In this document: positions 15,514 through 21,724 of the stretch, piece after piece | How positions within the stretch are numbered: the first letter of the stretch is position 1 | Layout: every line of letters starts with the position of its first letter | Source: a virus | Reading direction: 5' to 3' (one strand) | DNA: 22,983 nt | IMG/VR virus record: IMGVR_UViG_3300025949_000096 | Location: 1-22,983 of that record | Program-made: the position numbers and the translations under genes | The notes under the pieces: generated by a model | Database searches by the model: none | What the model was told of the DNA's origin: nothing | Seen by the model: the letters and a program-made list of their open reading frames with translations, nothing else

Positions 15514-15852
15514 CTAGCGGTGGAACTGCCCGCGGTGCGTGTGCGGGTGGTGGGCGTCGTGGAACGTGAAGGTCCCGGGATGCGTGCCGTCGCGGAGGCT
15601 TTCCCAGACCACCAAGGCATGATCGCCGTTCTCGCCGCGGTGGACCGTGGTTGTCTGGCCCTGGTGCTCTCGAGTGATCATGAACCGGTGCGGAGAAGCG
15701 TTGAGCGCATCGACGGCGCGACGGATCAACTCAGGCGAGATAGGCAACGTGTCGTCGGTCTTGGCCCACGCGCTCGGCGGCACATCCCACGGCTTCGTCT
15801 CGCCTCTCGTGAGACGGAATCGCGCCAGCAACGTCTTCACCTGCTTCAGCAC
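15514..15852 (-). CDS. Hypothetical protein with His-rich tail
   Basis: This gene encodes 112 residues starting at GTG 15852, overlapping the stop of the upstream gene by a few bases. The N-terminus is basic (MLKQVKTLLARFRLTRGET). The middle contains PISPELIRRAVDALNASPHR and FMITREHQGQTTTVHRGENG, followed by ALVVWESLRDG. The C-terminus is strikingly His-rich (FTFHDAHHPHTHRGQFHR), which could bind metal. I recognise no family. The spacing of 19 nt to the signal-peptide gene suggests joint transcription. Confidence 0.6.
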   Translation of the reverse strand: MLKQVKTLLARFRLTRGETKPWDVPPSAWAKTDDTLPISPELIRRAVDALNASPHRFMITREHQGQTTTVHRGENGDHALVVWESLRDGTHPGTFTFHDAHHPHTHRGQFHR

Positions 15853-16112
15853 GGCGCGCCGCCCTGCGAGCCCTTCGGCGTCGAGCCTGCACTACCCTTG
15901 CGCTGAAAGGGAACGCCCCGCTTCGCTGACTTCGCGGGCGGGGCGTTGGTGGTGCTGGTGGTGCTGGTCTGGTTCGATTGAGCGGGCTTGTTCGGCGCTT
16001 GGCTCGTGTCGGTGGCCTCAGGGAATCGTCGGCGGTGGTTGAACGCCTTGCTTTTCCCCTGCTGCATCCGCTGCGCGAAACTCTCGCCGGTCTCTGGCTT
16101 GTTCCCGTGCAT
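15846..16112 (-). CDS. Small Ser/Thr/Lys-rich hypothetical protein
   Basis: The 88-residue product starts at ATG 16112, which has the best ribosome site in the window, AGGAGG seven bases upstream. The frame stays open far upstream, but that part overlaps three better-supported genes and is not coding. The protein begins MHGNKPETGESFAQRMQQGK, has a basic stretch (KAFNHRRRFPEATD) and then a low-complexity Thr/Ser/Asn/Pro linker (NQTSTTSTTNAPPAKSAKRG). It ends in a basic Gly/Ser tail. It is probably intrinsically disordered and may bind nucleic acid. No function is recognised. Confidence 0.7.
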   Translation of the reverse strand: MHGNKPETGESFAQRMQQGKSKAFNHRRRFPEATDTSQAPNKPAQSNQTSTTSTTNAPPAKSAKRGVPFQRKGSAGSTPKGSQGGAPC

Positions 16113-16120
16113 AGTGCCTC

Positions 16121-16474
16121 CTAGTTCACCCTCCGCAAATGGCGCGGTGCGTTCACGACCGCGCGGTGCTCGGCGTCCACTCGCAGCCGCCCTTCGAGCT
16201 TGCCCGACTGCCGACTCTGGAGCGTCGCCTTGGCGTACTTCGGGAAGATCATCTGGACGTAGCTGTAGACCCGTTCCGCCAGCTCGTTGGCTTCGCTGTC
16301 CGGCATCCGCTCCATCTTGAGCGCCATCGCCACGAGCATCGTTGGATCGTCGAGCAAGTCGGGATCGCCGACGCTCGACAGGTGGTCCAGCGTCTCGCGC
16401 AACGCCTCTGGCGAGGAATAGGGCAGGGGCGCGTTGGCGTACTGCGCGACGCGATTCGTCATTCCTTTTTCCAT
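16121..16474 (-). CDS. Hypothetical protein downstream of terminase
   Basis: This gene encodes 117 residues from ATG 16474, which has AAAGG six bases upstream. A second in-frame ATG at 16462 overlaps the upstream TGA (ATGA) and is an alternative start. The sequence is mostly helical: SPEALRETLDHLSSVGDPDL, TMLVAMALKMERMPDSEANE and ERVYSYVQMIFPKYAKATLQ. The C-terminus is basic (GRLRVDAEHRAVVNAPRHLR). It is not a membrane protein. I do not recognise the family. Its place between terminase and the following small genes suggests a packaging or head accessory role, but this is only context. Confidence 0.65.
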   Translation of the reverse strand: MEKGMTNRVAQYANAPLPYSSPEALRETLDHLSSVGDPDLLDDPTMLVAMALKMERMPDSEANELAERVYSYVQMIFPKYAKATLQSRQSGKLEGRLRVDAEHRAVVNAPRHLRRVN

Positions 16475-16626
16475 GCCTCGCCTTTCTTATCCTCAACACG
16501 CTGCTCATTGAGGTAAGCGACCAACTCTTCGGCAGTCTCGATGCCGAGATAGTTGTAAATCGCGTAGGCGATCTTGATAGCTTCAGTCGGGTCGCTATCC
16601 CACGGGCGCTCATTACTAGAAGCCAT
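16459..16626 (-). CDS. 55-residue hypothetical protein
   Basis: A short gene runs from ATG 16626 to TGA 16459-16461. It overlaps the end of the large terminase gene by 11 nt and the start of the following gene by 16 nt. GGAGAAC lies eight bases before the ATG. The product begins MASSNERPWDSDPTEAIKIA, continues as helix (YAIYNYLGIETAEELVAYLN) and ends in a charged tail (EDKKGEAWKKE). Overlap on both sides, a good ribosome site and a sensible composition support it. No function is recognised. Confidence 0.65.
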   Translation of the reverse strand: MASSNERPWDSDPTEAIKIAYAIYNYLGIETAEELVAYLNEQRVEDKKGEAWKKE

Positions 16627-18061
16627 ACGACAGTTCTCCGATCGGCTCGGGGTTCGCGTCCGTGTTCTCGTCGTACGGCTCGAAGGTCCGCATATCCTGC
16701 CCGTGGTGCCACGGATCGACGTGCTTGGCCGGCTCCGTCGCCATCGGGACCTGTGTTGCCAGTCCGTAGCGCAGCATGTCTGCGCCGTCGTCCCCGCCGA
16801 GGCCGTCCGCGTTCGCGTCCACCTTGAGCGGCTTGTTCACGTCGTTCGGGTCCGGCAGGATCTCCGCGAGCTGCGACAGCACCCGGCGATTGCCCGGCGT
16901 GTCAACGAAGTAGACGCCGGCTTCCCCATCCCGAATGGCCAGCGCGCGCCTGACCGCTCGCCCGCCGTTCACCTTGTCGTTGTCGGCCAGGTCGAACCAG
17001 AGCCCGCACTGGCCATAGACATCCTGGGCCGAGATGCCGGGGGCGCCGTGGTGCGTCACGCGGTGCTTGATGTCATGCCCGCCAACCCCAGCGCGAACAC
17101 GGCCGGTGAGGCCGGTGTCGGTGATCAGCCGGTGCATGTCGCGGGCGATCTCGTCGTCCTGCGCGCGGCGAATCCACGTCGAGTCGAGCAGGTAGATCAC
17201 GCCCTGCGTGTCCTTGGCGAACAGCCCCGTGACGGCCCAGTGGGCATAGCCCCAGTCATGCGCCAGCCAGTACTCCCAATGCAGCGGGAGTTGATCCGGG
17301 AGTTTGGACCTGGGAATGCGGTGTACGTCGAGGTCGATCTGGTAGTACCGGCCGCCGAGCACGCCCAACGCGGCGTCAAGCTCCTGCGCCGCGATCGGGG
17401 AGTCTGCTGGATACTCCCGATAGAGCGCGTCGATCTCCGCTCGCGGAATGCGCGGGTTGTCTCTCGTCGTGTTGTGGAACGTCTGCCAGTCCGCCCCGAG
17501 CTCATGCCGGTCCGCACGTTCGCAGAGCAGGTTGAAGTAGCTCGGGATGCGCTTGGCCGGGTTGCCGTCGTGCCCCGAATTGGTCGTCGAGCCGAAGAAC
17601 GCCCAGCCCTCGCGATCAGCCAGCGCCGGCCGAATGACCGCGTTCCAGGCGTACTCCAGATCGAAGTAGGCGCCCTCGTCGAGCAGCGCGCCGTCCAGCT
17701 TCCGACCGCGGGCCGCGTCGATGTTCTCGGCCGAGAGCAACTGGAGCGAGCCCAAGCCGTCGATACTGACGATGCGCTCCGACTCGGAGACGTTCACCCG
17801 TTCGACGCCGGCAAACCTGGGTCGGATTTCCTCACGCCAGATCGCTTGGCTCTGCTTGTAGTCCGGGGCGAACCACACCACATCGCCGCCTTGCAGCACG
17901 CCCTTCCGTGCCCGTTTGGGGCCGTGCCCCGCGAATCCGGCCAGGAGCTCGGCGCGGCTCTTCCCGGTGCGTCTCCCGGCCCGCCAGAGCTTGAAGCGGG
18001 CGCCGTGGTTCAACACCTTGGCCTGGTGCGCCAAGGGCTTGGGGAGCTGGATTTCCGGCAT
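16616..18061 (-). CDS. terL: Terminase large subunit (ATPase-nuclease)
   Basis: This 481-residue protein is the motor and nuclease that packages DNA through the portal. Walker A is RAGRRTGKSR (27-36), and Walker B plus catalytic Glu is LDGALLDE (122-129). A motif III-like FFGSTTNSGHDG follows (155-166). The RNase H-like nuclease domain has HDWGYAH with D269 and a late acidic cluster DGLGGDDGADML (419-430); an intermediate VGGHDIKH lies at 326-333. Length and order are normal for the family. The start at 18061 follows the small subunit stop by one base, so the two are coupled. The fold class is that of P22-like or other headful terminases, but the packaging mode cannot be decided from this. 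Confidence 0.92.
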   Translation of the reverse strand: MPEIQLPKPLAHQAKVLNHGARFKLWRAGRRTGKSRAELLAGFAGHGPKRARKGVLQGGDVVWFAPDYKQSQAIWREEIRPRFAGVERVNVSESERIVSIDGLGSLQLLSAENIDAARGRKLDGALLDEGAYFDLEYAWNAVIRPALADREGWAFFGSTTNSGHDGNPAKRIPSYFNLLCERADRHELGADWQTFHNTTRDNPRIPRAEIDALYREYPADSPIAAQELDAALGVLGGRYYQIDLDVHRIPRSKLPDQLPLHWEYWLAHDWGYAHWAVTGLFAKDTQGVIYLLDSTWIRRAQDDEIARDMHRLITDTGLTGRVRAGVGGHDIKHRVTHHGAPGISAQDVYGQCGLWFDLADNDKVNGGRAVRRALAIRDGEAGVYFVDTPGNRRVLSQLAEILPDPNDVNKPLKVDANADGLGGDDGADMLRYGLATQVPMATEPAKHVDPWHHGQDMRTFEPYDENTDANPEPIGELSYGF

Positions 18062-18062
18062 G

Positions 18063-18515
18063 TTAGTGTGTCACGCCCTCGTCCACGAACCGCACCGACA
18101 GCGGCTCGCCGTTCGCCCCGGTCACCTCATGCCGATCGCGCCACACATCGCTCCGACGGTTCTTGAGCCAGAAGATCGCCGCCGTCGAATCGGGCGGATA
18201 CCGTTCGATGTACGGCACCTGCTCGACTTCCGAGCCCTGGTTGGCGCCCTTCGAGACCGTGAGGATCTTGACCGCCCGGTGCGAATAGCCAAGTGCACGG
18301 CGGTAGAGGCTGTGGGCCACATTGGCGTCAGCTTCCTGCTTGCCGCGCGTTAGGGCCCGAAGAAACTCAGGGTGCTTCTTCTTCCACGAGAGGATCGTGC
18401 GGTCTGTAACGTGAAAGAAATCAGCGAGTTGCACGTCAGTCGCGCCTAACAGGCAGAGCTTCTGGGCTTGTTCGGCGTACTCGGGCTTGTAGTTGCTCGG
18501 TCTGCCGCCAGCCAC
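18063..18515 (-). CDS. terS: Terminase small subunit
   Basis: This gene encodes 150 residues starting at GTG 18515, with GAAGGA upstream. The N-terminus MAGGRPSNYKPEYAEQAQKL leads into a helix-turn-helix (CLLGATDVQLADFFHVTDRT, ILSWKKKHPEFLRAL). A helical oligomerisation part (ADANVAHSLYRRALGYSH) follows, and the C-terminus (DSTAAIFWLKNRRSDVWRDR) is likely to contact the large subunit. This arrangement is typical of phage small terminases that recognise the packaging site and regulate the large subunit. It sits directly before terL with a one-base gap, as expected. Confidence 0.88.
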   Translation of the reverse strand: MAGGRPSNYKPEYAEQAQKLCLLGATDVQLADFFHVTDRTILSWKKKHPEFLRALTRGKQEADANVAHSLYRRALGYSHRAVKILTVSKGANQGSEVEQVPYIERYPPDSTAAIFWLKNRRSDVWRDRHEVTGANGEPLSVRFVDEGVTH

Positions 18516-18516
18516 G

Positions 18517-18891
18517 CTACTGCGCGTCCTTCAATGCGAGCATCCGATGGAGACCGAAGGCACCGCGCCGTTGTGAGCGAGCGATGGCACGGGCGCGCTT
18601 CCTATCCTTGGCGCGCGAGGCGCTGCGGGCGTGTTCCTTCCGCTTGCGCCACTCGACTTGCTCGACCGAGACCGGGAGTGTCCGGTCCACCTGTCGCGAC
18701 TTCTGCTCCACATGCACGTCACCCATGAGGTGGACGATCGGGGGGCGGGCGAGTTGTGGCAGGACGGCGCGGCGACAATGCTCCCGGTGGCAGAGCCCAA
18801 GGCTCAGCTCGCAATCCGGGCAAATGTCGGGCAGGAGAACGGCGGGGAGGGACAGGGCGCGGCGGGGTGAGGAGGGACGTGCGAGACCCAC
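18517..18891 (-). CDS. Small Cys-containing basic hypothetical protein
   Basis: This gene encodes up to 124 residues from a GTG at 18891; the exact start is uncertain because no strong ribosome site is seen. Residues 22-39 hold a possible zinc cluster, DICPDCELSLGLCHREHC (C24, C27, C34, C39). The C-terminal third is very basic (WRKRKEHARSASRAKDRKRA). It ends one base before the small terminase start. A plus-strand frame covers the same DNA, but the minus-strand direction and the Cys spacing favour this one. It may be a nucleic-acid-binding protein; no family is recognised. Confidence 0.5.
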   Translation of the reverse strand: MGLARPSSPRRALSLPAVLLPDICPDCELSLGLCHREHCRRAVLPQLARPPIVHLMGDVHVEQKSRQVDRTLPVSVEQVEWRKRKEHARSASRAKDRKRARAIARSQRRGAFGLHRMLALKDAQ

Positions 18892-18963
18892 GACGGCGAA
18901 TCTGAGCCCTAATCTGCGGTCCAGGTTGTCAAGCCCCTAGACGTGGATTCCCGCTACATCTGT
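18892..18963 (-). promoter_or_regulatory. Possible late promoter region
   Basis: This 72-bp gap is the longest non-coding stretch in the right half and separates the regulator/resolvase block from the packaging genes. On the minus strand it contains a perfect TTGACA (18932-18927). No convincing -10 box lies 16-18 nt downstream, which would fit an activator-dependent promoter. Two similar direct elements, CTAGGGGCT (18940-18932) and TTAGGGCTC (18912-18904), flank the expected core region and could be operator sites. The small LuxR-type protein encoded just upstream is an attractive regulator. Promoter activity is inferred, not shown. Confidence 0.3.
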
Positions 18964-19203
18964 TCATGCTGCTGTGGAGAGGACGCGACGGGTGATCTGC
19001 GATCGGATGTTCCGTGAGCGATCGAGCCGCCAGCGAGCGGCGATGCCGGCGATGTAGGTCTCGACCTGGCGGATGCTGATCCCCAACTCGGAGGCGATCT
19101 GCTTGTTGGTGTAGCAATCGGCGACGTACCGCGCGACTTGGCGTTGCCGAAAGGTGAGGGCGGCGAAGGCGGCCAGGGAGGGAGCAGGGGAGGCGTCGGT
19201 CAC
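18964..19203 (-). CDS. LuxR-type helix-turn-helix mini-regulator
   Basis: This 79-residue protein starts at GTG 19203, which overlaps the resolvase TGA (GTGA); the upstream extension of the frame is a shadow. After an Ala/Pro/Ser leader, residues 16-70 match a LuxR/GerE-type DNA-binding domain: LTFRQRQVARYVADCYTNKQ, IASELGISIRQVETYIAGIA and ARWRLDRSRNIRSQI. There is no receiver, autoinducer or sensor domain, so it is a stand-alone HTH. Similar small HTH proteins in phages often act as late-gene regulators. It is followed by the 72-bp gap with a TTGACA box before the packaging genes, consistent with control of late transcription. A sigma-70 region 4-like protein is a close alternative. Confidence 0.78.
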   Translation of the reverse strand: MTDASPAPSLAAFAALTFRQRQVARYVADCYTNKQIASELGISIRQVETYIAGIAARWRLDRSRNIRSQITRRVLSTAA

Positions 19204-19622
19204 GCCGCTAACTCGTGCAACGTCAACACGATACGATAATTCCCATCCCGCTTCACACGCTGCTCGGGGAACGAGACCCATTCGAGATGCTTCGGGCCGT
19301 CGTCCACGAGATAGCCGCGCGTTCGGAGCCAATCCAAGGGCCACTTGTGCCGGCGCATGGCGTTGTCGTGATCACTCATGTTTGCCAGGTGCATCACCGA
19401 GTCGATGCGCGCGCGGGCGAAGGGTTTGGGTGGCGGCGGCGGAATCATCCCAGCGCCTTGGAGCTGGTCGAGCGCCGAGAGGTACGCTTTCCGCTGCTTG
19501 TCGCGGACCGCCCAGTGGCCGTGGGAGCCGTTGCCGATGTTCCGCGGCATCGGGACCGTGATCACGAGTAGTTGCCCGGTCTGGCGGCCTCCGGGCGCGG
19601 CGTGGGGGGTCGAGGAGGTCAC
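19200..19622 (-). CDS. rusA: RusA-like Holliday junction resolvase
   Basis: This gene encodes 140 residues from GTG 19622, overlapping the upstream TGA (GTGA). The core has ITVPMPRNIGNGSHGHWAVR, then the acidic signature DHDNAMRRHKWPLDWLRTRG with D84, D86 and D97, then YLVDDGP with D107/D108. RusA enzymes use closely spaced Asp residues to cut Holliday junctions, and the D-x-DN...D...DD order is characteristic. The final beta hairpin is GNYRIVLTLHEL. The first 15 residues are Pro/Ser-rich and probably not part of the fold. It likely resolves recombination or replication intermediates before packaging. Confidence 0.82.
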   Translation of the reverse strand: MTSSTPHAAPGGRQTGQLLVITVPMPRNIGNGSHGHWAVRDKQRKAYLSALDQLQGAGMIPPPPPKPFARARIDSVMHLANMSDHDNAMRRHKWPLDWLRTRGYLVDDGPKHLEWVSFPEQRVKRDGNYRIVLTLHELAA

Positions 19623-20065
19623 TTGCGCTGAGATGCGTCGAGGGTTTGGTTGTAGAAGCGATGCAGGAAGCCAATCGGCGCCAGCCCGCCCTCAAGCCAG
19701 AGCCAAATCGCTCGGCCGGATCGCCCGTTGCCGTCCATGTATGGGTGCAGCGTCTCGTACTGGATATGCGCCGCGAAGGAGTCAATCGTTCGGGCGCTCA
19801 CCGAGACCAGCAACGCGGCGAGTTGGTCGGTGATGTGCGGACCGCCGCGCGGGGGAGCGTGATGCCCAACGCGAACGTCCATGCCTGGTCGGCATCGAAG
19901 GGGCGCGGCGGCGATCTCTCGAACGAACCGGCTCACGTCCTGCACGGTCAGCCTGTCGAGCGCAAGGAATGCCCGGTGCGCCGCGATTTCTTTCTCGGTC
20001 GGCGCGCGCTTGATGCCCTCGATGCGATTGGACTCGCGCACGAACGCCCGCAACCGGTCGCTCAC
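19619..20065 (-). CDS. Fic-domain protein (putative AMP transferase)
   Basis: This 148-residue protein starts at GTG 20065, with strong GGAGGAAGGA upstream and a GTGA overlap. The Fic motif HPYMDGNGRSGR spans residues 107-118 and matches HPFx(D/E)GNGRxxR, including the catalytic His. An N-terminal motif S-N-R-I-E-G (S12, E16, G17) matches the class II inhibitory helix (S/T)xxxE(G/N), whose Glu blocks ATP binding in known Fic proteins. Between them lie GHHAPPRGGPHI and helices including SFAAHIQYETL. Fic enzymes usually transfer AMP to target hydroxyls. It may modify a host or phage protein during infection, or belong to a defence or toxin-type pair; no separate antitoxin gene is visible. The C-terminus is short. 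Confidence 0.85.
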   Translation of the reverse strand: MSDRLRAFVRESNRIEGIKRAPTEKEIAAHRAFLALDRLTVQDVSRFVREIAAAPLRCRPGMDVRVGHHAPPRGGPHITDQLAALLVSVSARTIDSFAAHIQYETLHPYMDGNGRSGRAIWLWLEGGLAPIGFLHRFYNQTLDASQRK

Positions 20066-20538
20066 GGTCCTTCCTCCGGACGCGAGAGCGCGCGATCTGC
20101 GTACTCGTACGCCTTGAATCCTAGCGGCGTGACGCGATAGCAGGTCGCGGGGAAATCGTACTCGACGCACCGACAGTCCTCGCCGCACGATTCCGTCACG
20201 GGCGTCTCCGCGAGGATGCCGGCCTTGGTCAACGTGTCTTGAATCGCTCCGCCGTCCCAGTCGCCAATCTCTCGGATGCGAGAGTCTCGGAGACAGGCCG
20301 CGACCACAATCGCGTAGGCGTCGCGTTCTCCTCGCAGCGCCTCCACCGCCTGACGGGCCGCAAATACGTTTTCGCGGTATATGCTGCCAGCGAGGCGCGG
20401 GCATTTGCACGTCTCAGATCCCGTGCAGTAGAGCGAAAGCATCGGATGACACTCGGCGGCGTGTCCGCATTCCGAGCAGAGGATCGTCTCGTCGCTCATT
20501 CCGGGTGCCCCGGGGGCGCGGGAAGATTCGTCATTCAT
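20062..20538 (-). CDS. Cys-rich probable zinc-binding protein
   Basis: This gene encodes 158 residues from ATG 20538, with GGAG seven bases upstream; an internal ATG at 20499 (residue 14) is an alternative start. Two Cys clusters are seen: CSECGHAAECHP with C38, C44 and C46 nearby (CKCPRL), and CGEDCRC with C133. Between them is a helical part (ENVFAARQAVEALRGERDAY). The C-terminal part (VTPLGFKAYEYADRAL) looks like a small globular segment. It may bind two zinc ions. No enzyme family is recognised. It overlaps the preceding gene by 8 nt and the Fic gene by a GTGA. Confidence 0.65.
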   Translation of the reverse strand: MNDESSRAPGAPGMSDETILCSECGHAAECHPMLSLYCTGSETCKCPRLAGSIYRENVFAARQAVEALRGERDAYAIVVAACLRDSRIREIGDWDGGAIQDTLTKAGILAETPVTESCGEDCRCVEYDFPATCYRVTPLGFKAYEYADRALSRPEEGP

Positions 20539-20923
20539 CGTCGAACTCCACGTTCGGGTCGGTCGAGCCGTCGAGCGGCTTCGTGAAAATGTGATAGCCG
20601 CAGCGGCATGAATGCTTCACGCGCTCGGCGTAGAGCTTCGTCGCGCGCTGATAGTCGATGGTGCCGAGCTTCGTGTCGCCGCACTTCGGACAGGCCATGC
20701 GACTGTTCGGATAGCGGAAATACTCGGACATCGGCGGCGTGTCGTTGACCGGCACGCGATACGGGGAGCCGTTCGCGTTCACGACTTGGTTGATGATCGC
20801 CGCGATGTAGGTCAACGCCCGTTGCGCTTCATCCGCCGACAGATCGCCCGTCTCGCGCGCGCCGAGCAGCATATCCTTGAGCCGCAAGGCGTCGTCGTGA
20901 ATCGTGCGCAGGACAGTGCTCAT
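20531..20923 (-). CDS. Zinc-ribbon hypothetical protein
   Basis: This gene encodes 130 residues from ATG 20923, overlapping the upstream TGA (ATGA). The first 50 residues are helical (ALRLKDMLLGARETGDLSAD; RALTYIAAIINQVV). A zinc ribbon follows: CPKCGDTK at C78/C81 and CRCGYHIF at C106/C108, with a Tyr/Lys-rich linker. The C-terminus is acidic. Zinc ribbons of this form often bind nucleic acid or partner proteins, but no specific family is clear. Confidence 0.68.
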   Translation of the reverse strand: MSTVLRTIHDDALRLKDMLLGARETGDLSADEAQRALTYIAAIINQVVNANGSPYRVPVNDTPPMSEYFRYPNSRMACPKCGDTKLGTIDYQRATKLYAERVKHSCRCGYHIFTKPLDGSTDPNVEFDDE

Positions 20924-21162
20924 TCGGGCTGGCGCTCCGGCGCCGAGGAGGGAAGGGAGGACGTACGCACGACGGTTTCGATCTGCCCGGCCAACTCAGC
21001 CAGCGCGAACGCCTGGCCAGCGAGCGGGTGATCAGGGGGCAAGCGTTTGAACAGCGCGTTGGCGGCCTGCGCGATGCGCGTGGCGTCGTAGATGAGTTTG
21101 GGGTCGCGCACTCCGGGCTCCCCGGTGGGGACCGCGAGGGGCGGCGTCACGCTGCTTTCCAT
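20920..21162 (-). CDS. Small hypothetical protein
   Basis: This gene encodes 80 residues from ATG 21162, chosen because GGAGGG lies six bases upstream; a longer frame opens earlier but only overlaps its neighbour. The N-terminal part is Pro/Ser/Val-rich (MESSVTPPLAVPTGEPGVRD). A helical core follows (LIYDATRIAQAANALFKRLP; AGQAFALAELAGQIETVVRT), and the end is a Ser/Pro tail (SSLPSSAPERQPE). No family is recognised. It overlaps the previous gene by 16 nt and the next by ATGA. Confidence 0.62.
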   Translation of the reverse strand: MESSVTPPLAVPTGEPGVRDPKLIYDATRIAQAANALFKRLPPDHPLAGQAFALAELAGQIETVVRTSSLPSSAPERQPE

Positions 21163-21494
21163 GTCCAACCCTCCGCGCCCATGCGCTCCGAAATCCATTC
21201 CGGCACCCGACCGTACGGCGCCGAGCAGTAGTAGTTCATGTAGGTCATTCGCCCGGTGTCGCGGCGAATCGCGGCCAGCAAGTCGCCTGCGGCGCGGAAC
21301 GAATAGCCGATTTCTTCCTCGGCGGGACCGAACCAGTCGATGTTCGCGAGCGCGCCCCAGAACTGATCGGCCAATCCCTTGTCCGCGCGCAACTCCTCAC
21401 CGAACAGCAGTTCGACCGTCTGCTCGAAGACGCCATACGGTCCATCCTCGGCGCTGAGTAGTTCGCGTGAGCCTTCTGGAATGCCGCCTAGCAC
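21147..21494 (-). CDS. Hypothetical protein with Trp/Tyr-rich C-terminus
   Basis: This gene encodes 115 residues from GTG 21494, which overlaps the preceding TAG and has GGAGG six bases upstream; an upstream extension is less likely. The sequence is acidic and helical at first (AEDGPYGVFEQTVELLFGEE; LADQFWGALANIDWFGPAEE). The rest is aromatic (RMTYMNYYCSAPYGRVPEWI; GAEGWTWKAA). No motif or membrane segment is obvious. I do not recognise a family. Confidence 0.62.
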   Translation of the reverse strand: MLGGIPEGSRELLSAEDGPYGVFEQTVELLFGEELRADKGLADQFWGALANIDWFGPAEEEIGYSFRAAGDLLAAIRRDTGRMTYMNYYCSAPYGRVPEWISERMGAEGWTWKAA

Positions 21495-21724
21495 GGCTCG
21501 CCTCCCGCTCGGGGAGCGTCGGGAGCGGGCTGGAATCGCATACCGCATCCAGAGTCGCATTCCCACCAACCGCGCGTCATTGTCGAACCGGCGCGAATTG
21601 GCGGGTAGACGCTTCCCGCGTTCTCAGCGATGACGTTCATTCGCGCTGCCTCCTCCTCGCTTAGCTTGAAATCTTTCGTGCGCCATGAGACGCGAAGATG
21701 GGCGCAACACGCTTGCTCGTTCAT
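21488..21724 (-). CDS. Small Cys-rich hypothetical protein
   Basis: This gene encodes 78 residues from ATG 21724, which overlaps the upstream TGA (ATGA) and has AGGAGAGGAG just before it. The first ten residues contain CCAH and the later part contains WWECDSGCGMRF, giving a Cys pair (C56, C60) that could form a metal site with C6/C7/H9. The middle is helical (KLSEEEAARMNVIAENAG). The end is a Pro/Gly-rich tail. No family is recognised. Confidence 0.65.
   Translation of the reverse strand: MNEQACCAHLRVSWRTKDFKLSEEEAARMNVIAENAGSVYPPIRAGSTMTRGWWECDSGCGMRFQPAPDAPRAGGEPC

Noticed and set aside
15495-15620. N-terminal extension of the signal-peptide protein
   Set aside because: The extra 42 residues are Thr/Ser/Arg/Pro-rich shadow of the neighbouring gene and would bury the signal peptide.
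16113-16712. N-terminal extension of the 88-residue gene up to 16712
   Set aside because: It overlaps the terminase and two small genes in other frames, and the ATG at 16112 has a strong AGGAGG. The extension is Arg-rich shadow sequence.
16574-18166. A 530-codon plus-strand frame opposite the large terminase
   Set aside because: It lies antisense to a protein with clear Walker A, Walker B and nuclease motifs. Its product is Arg/Val/Pro-rich with no domain. High-GC genes commonly leave the antisense frame open.
20040-20410. Longer Fic protein starting at 20410
   Set aside because: The extra N-terminal part overlaps the Cys-rich gene in another frame. The GTG at 20065 has a strong ribosome site and a GTGA overlap, and the inhibitory motif sits naturally at the N-terminus.
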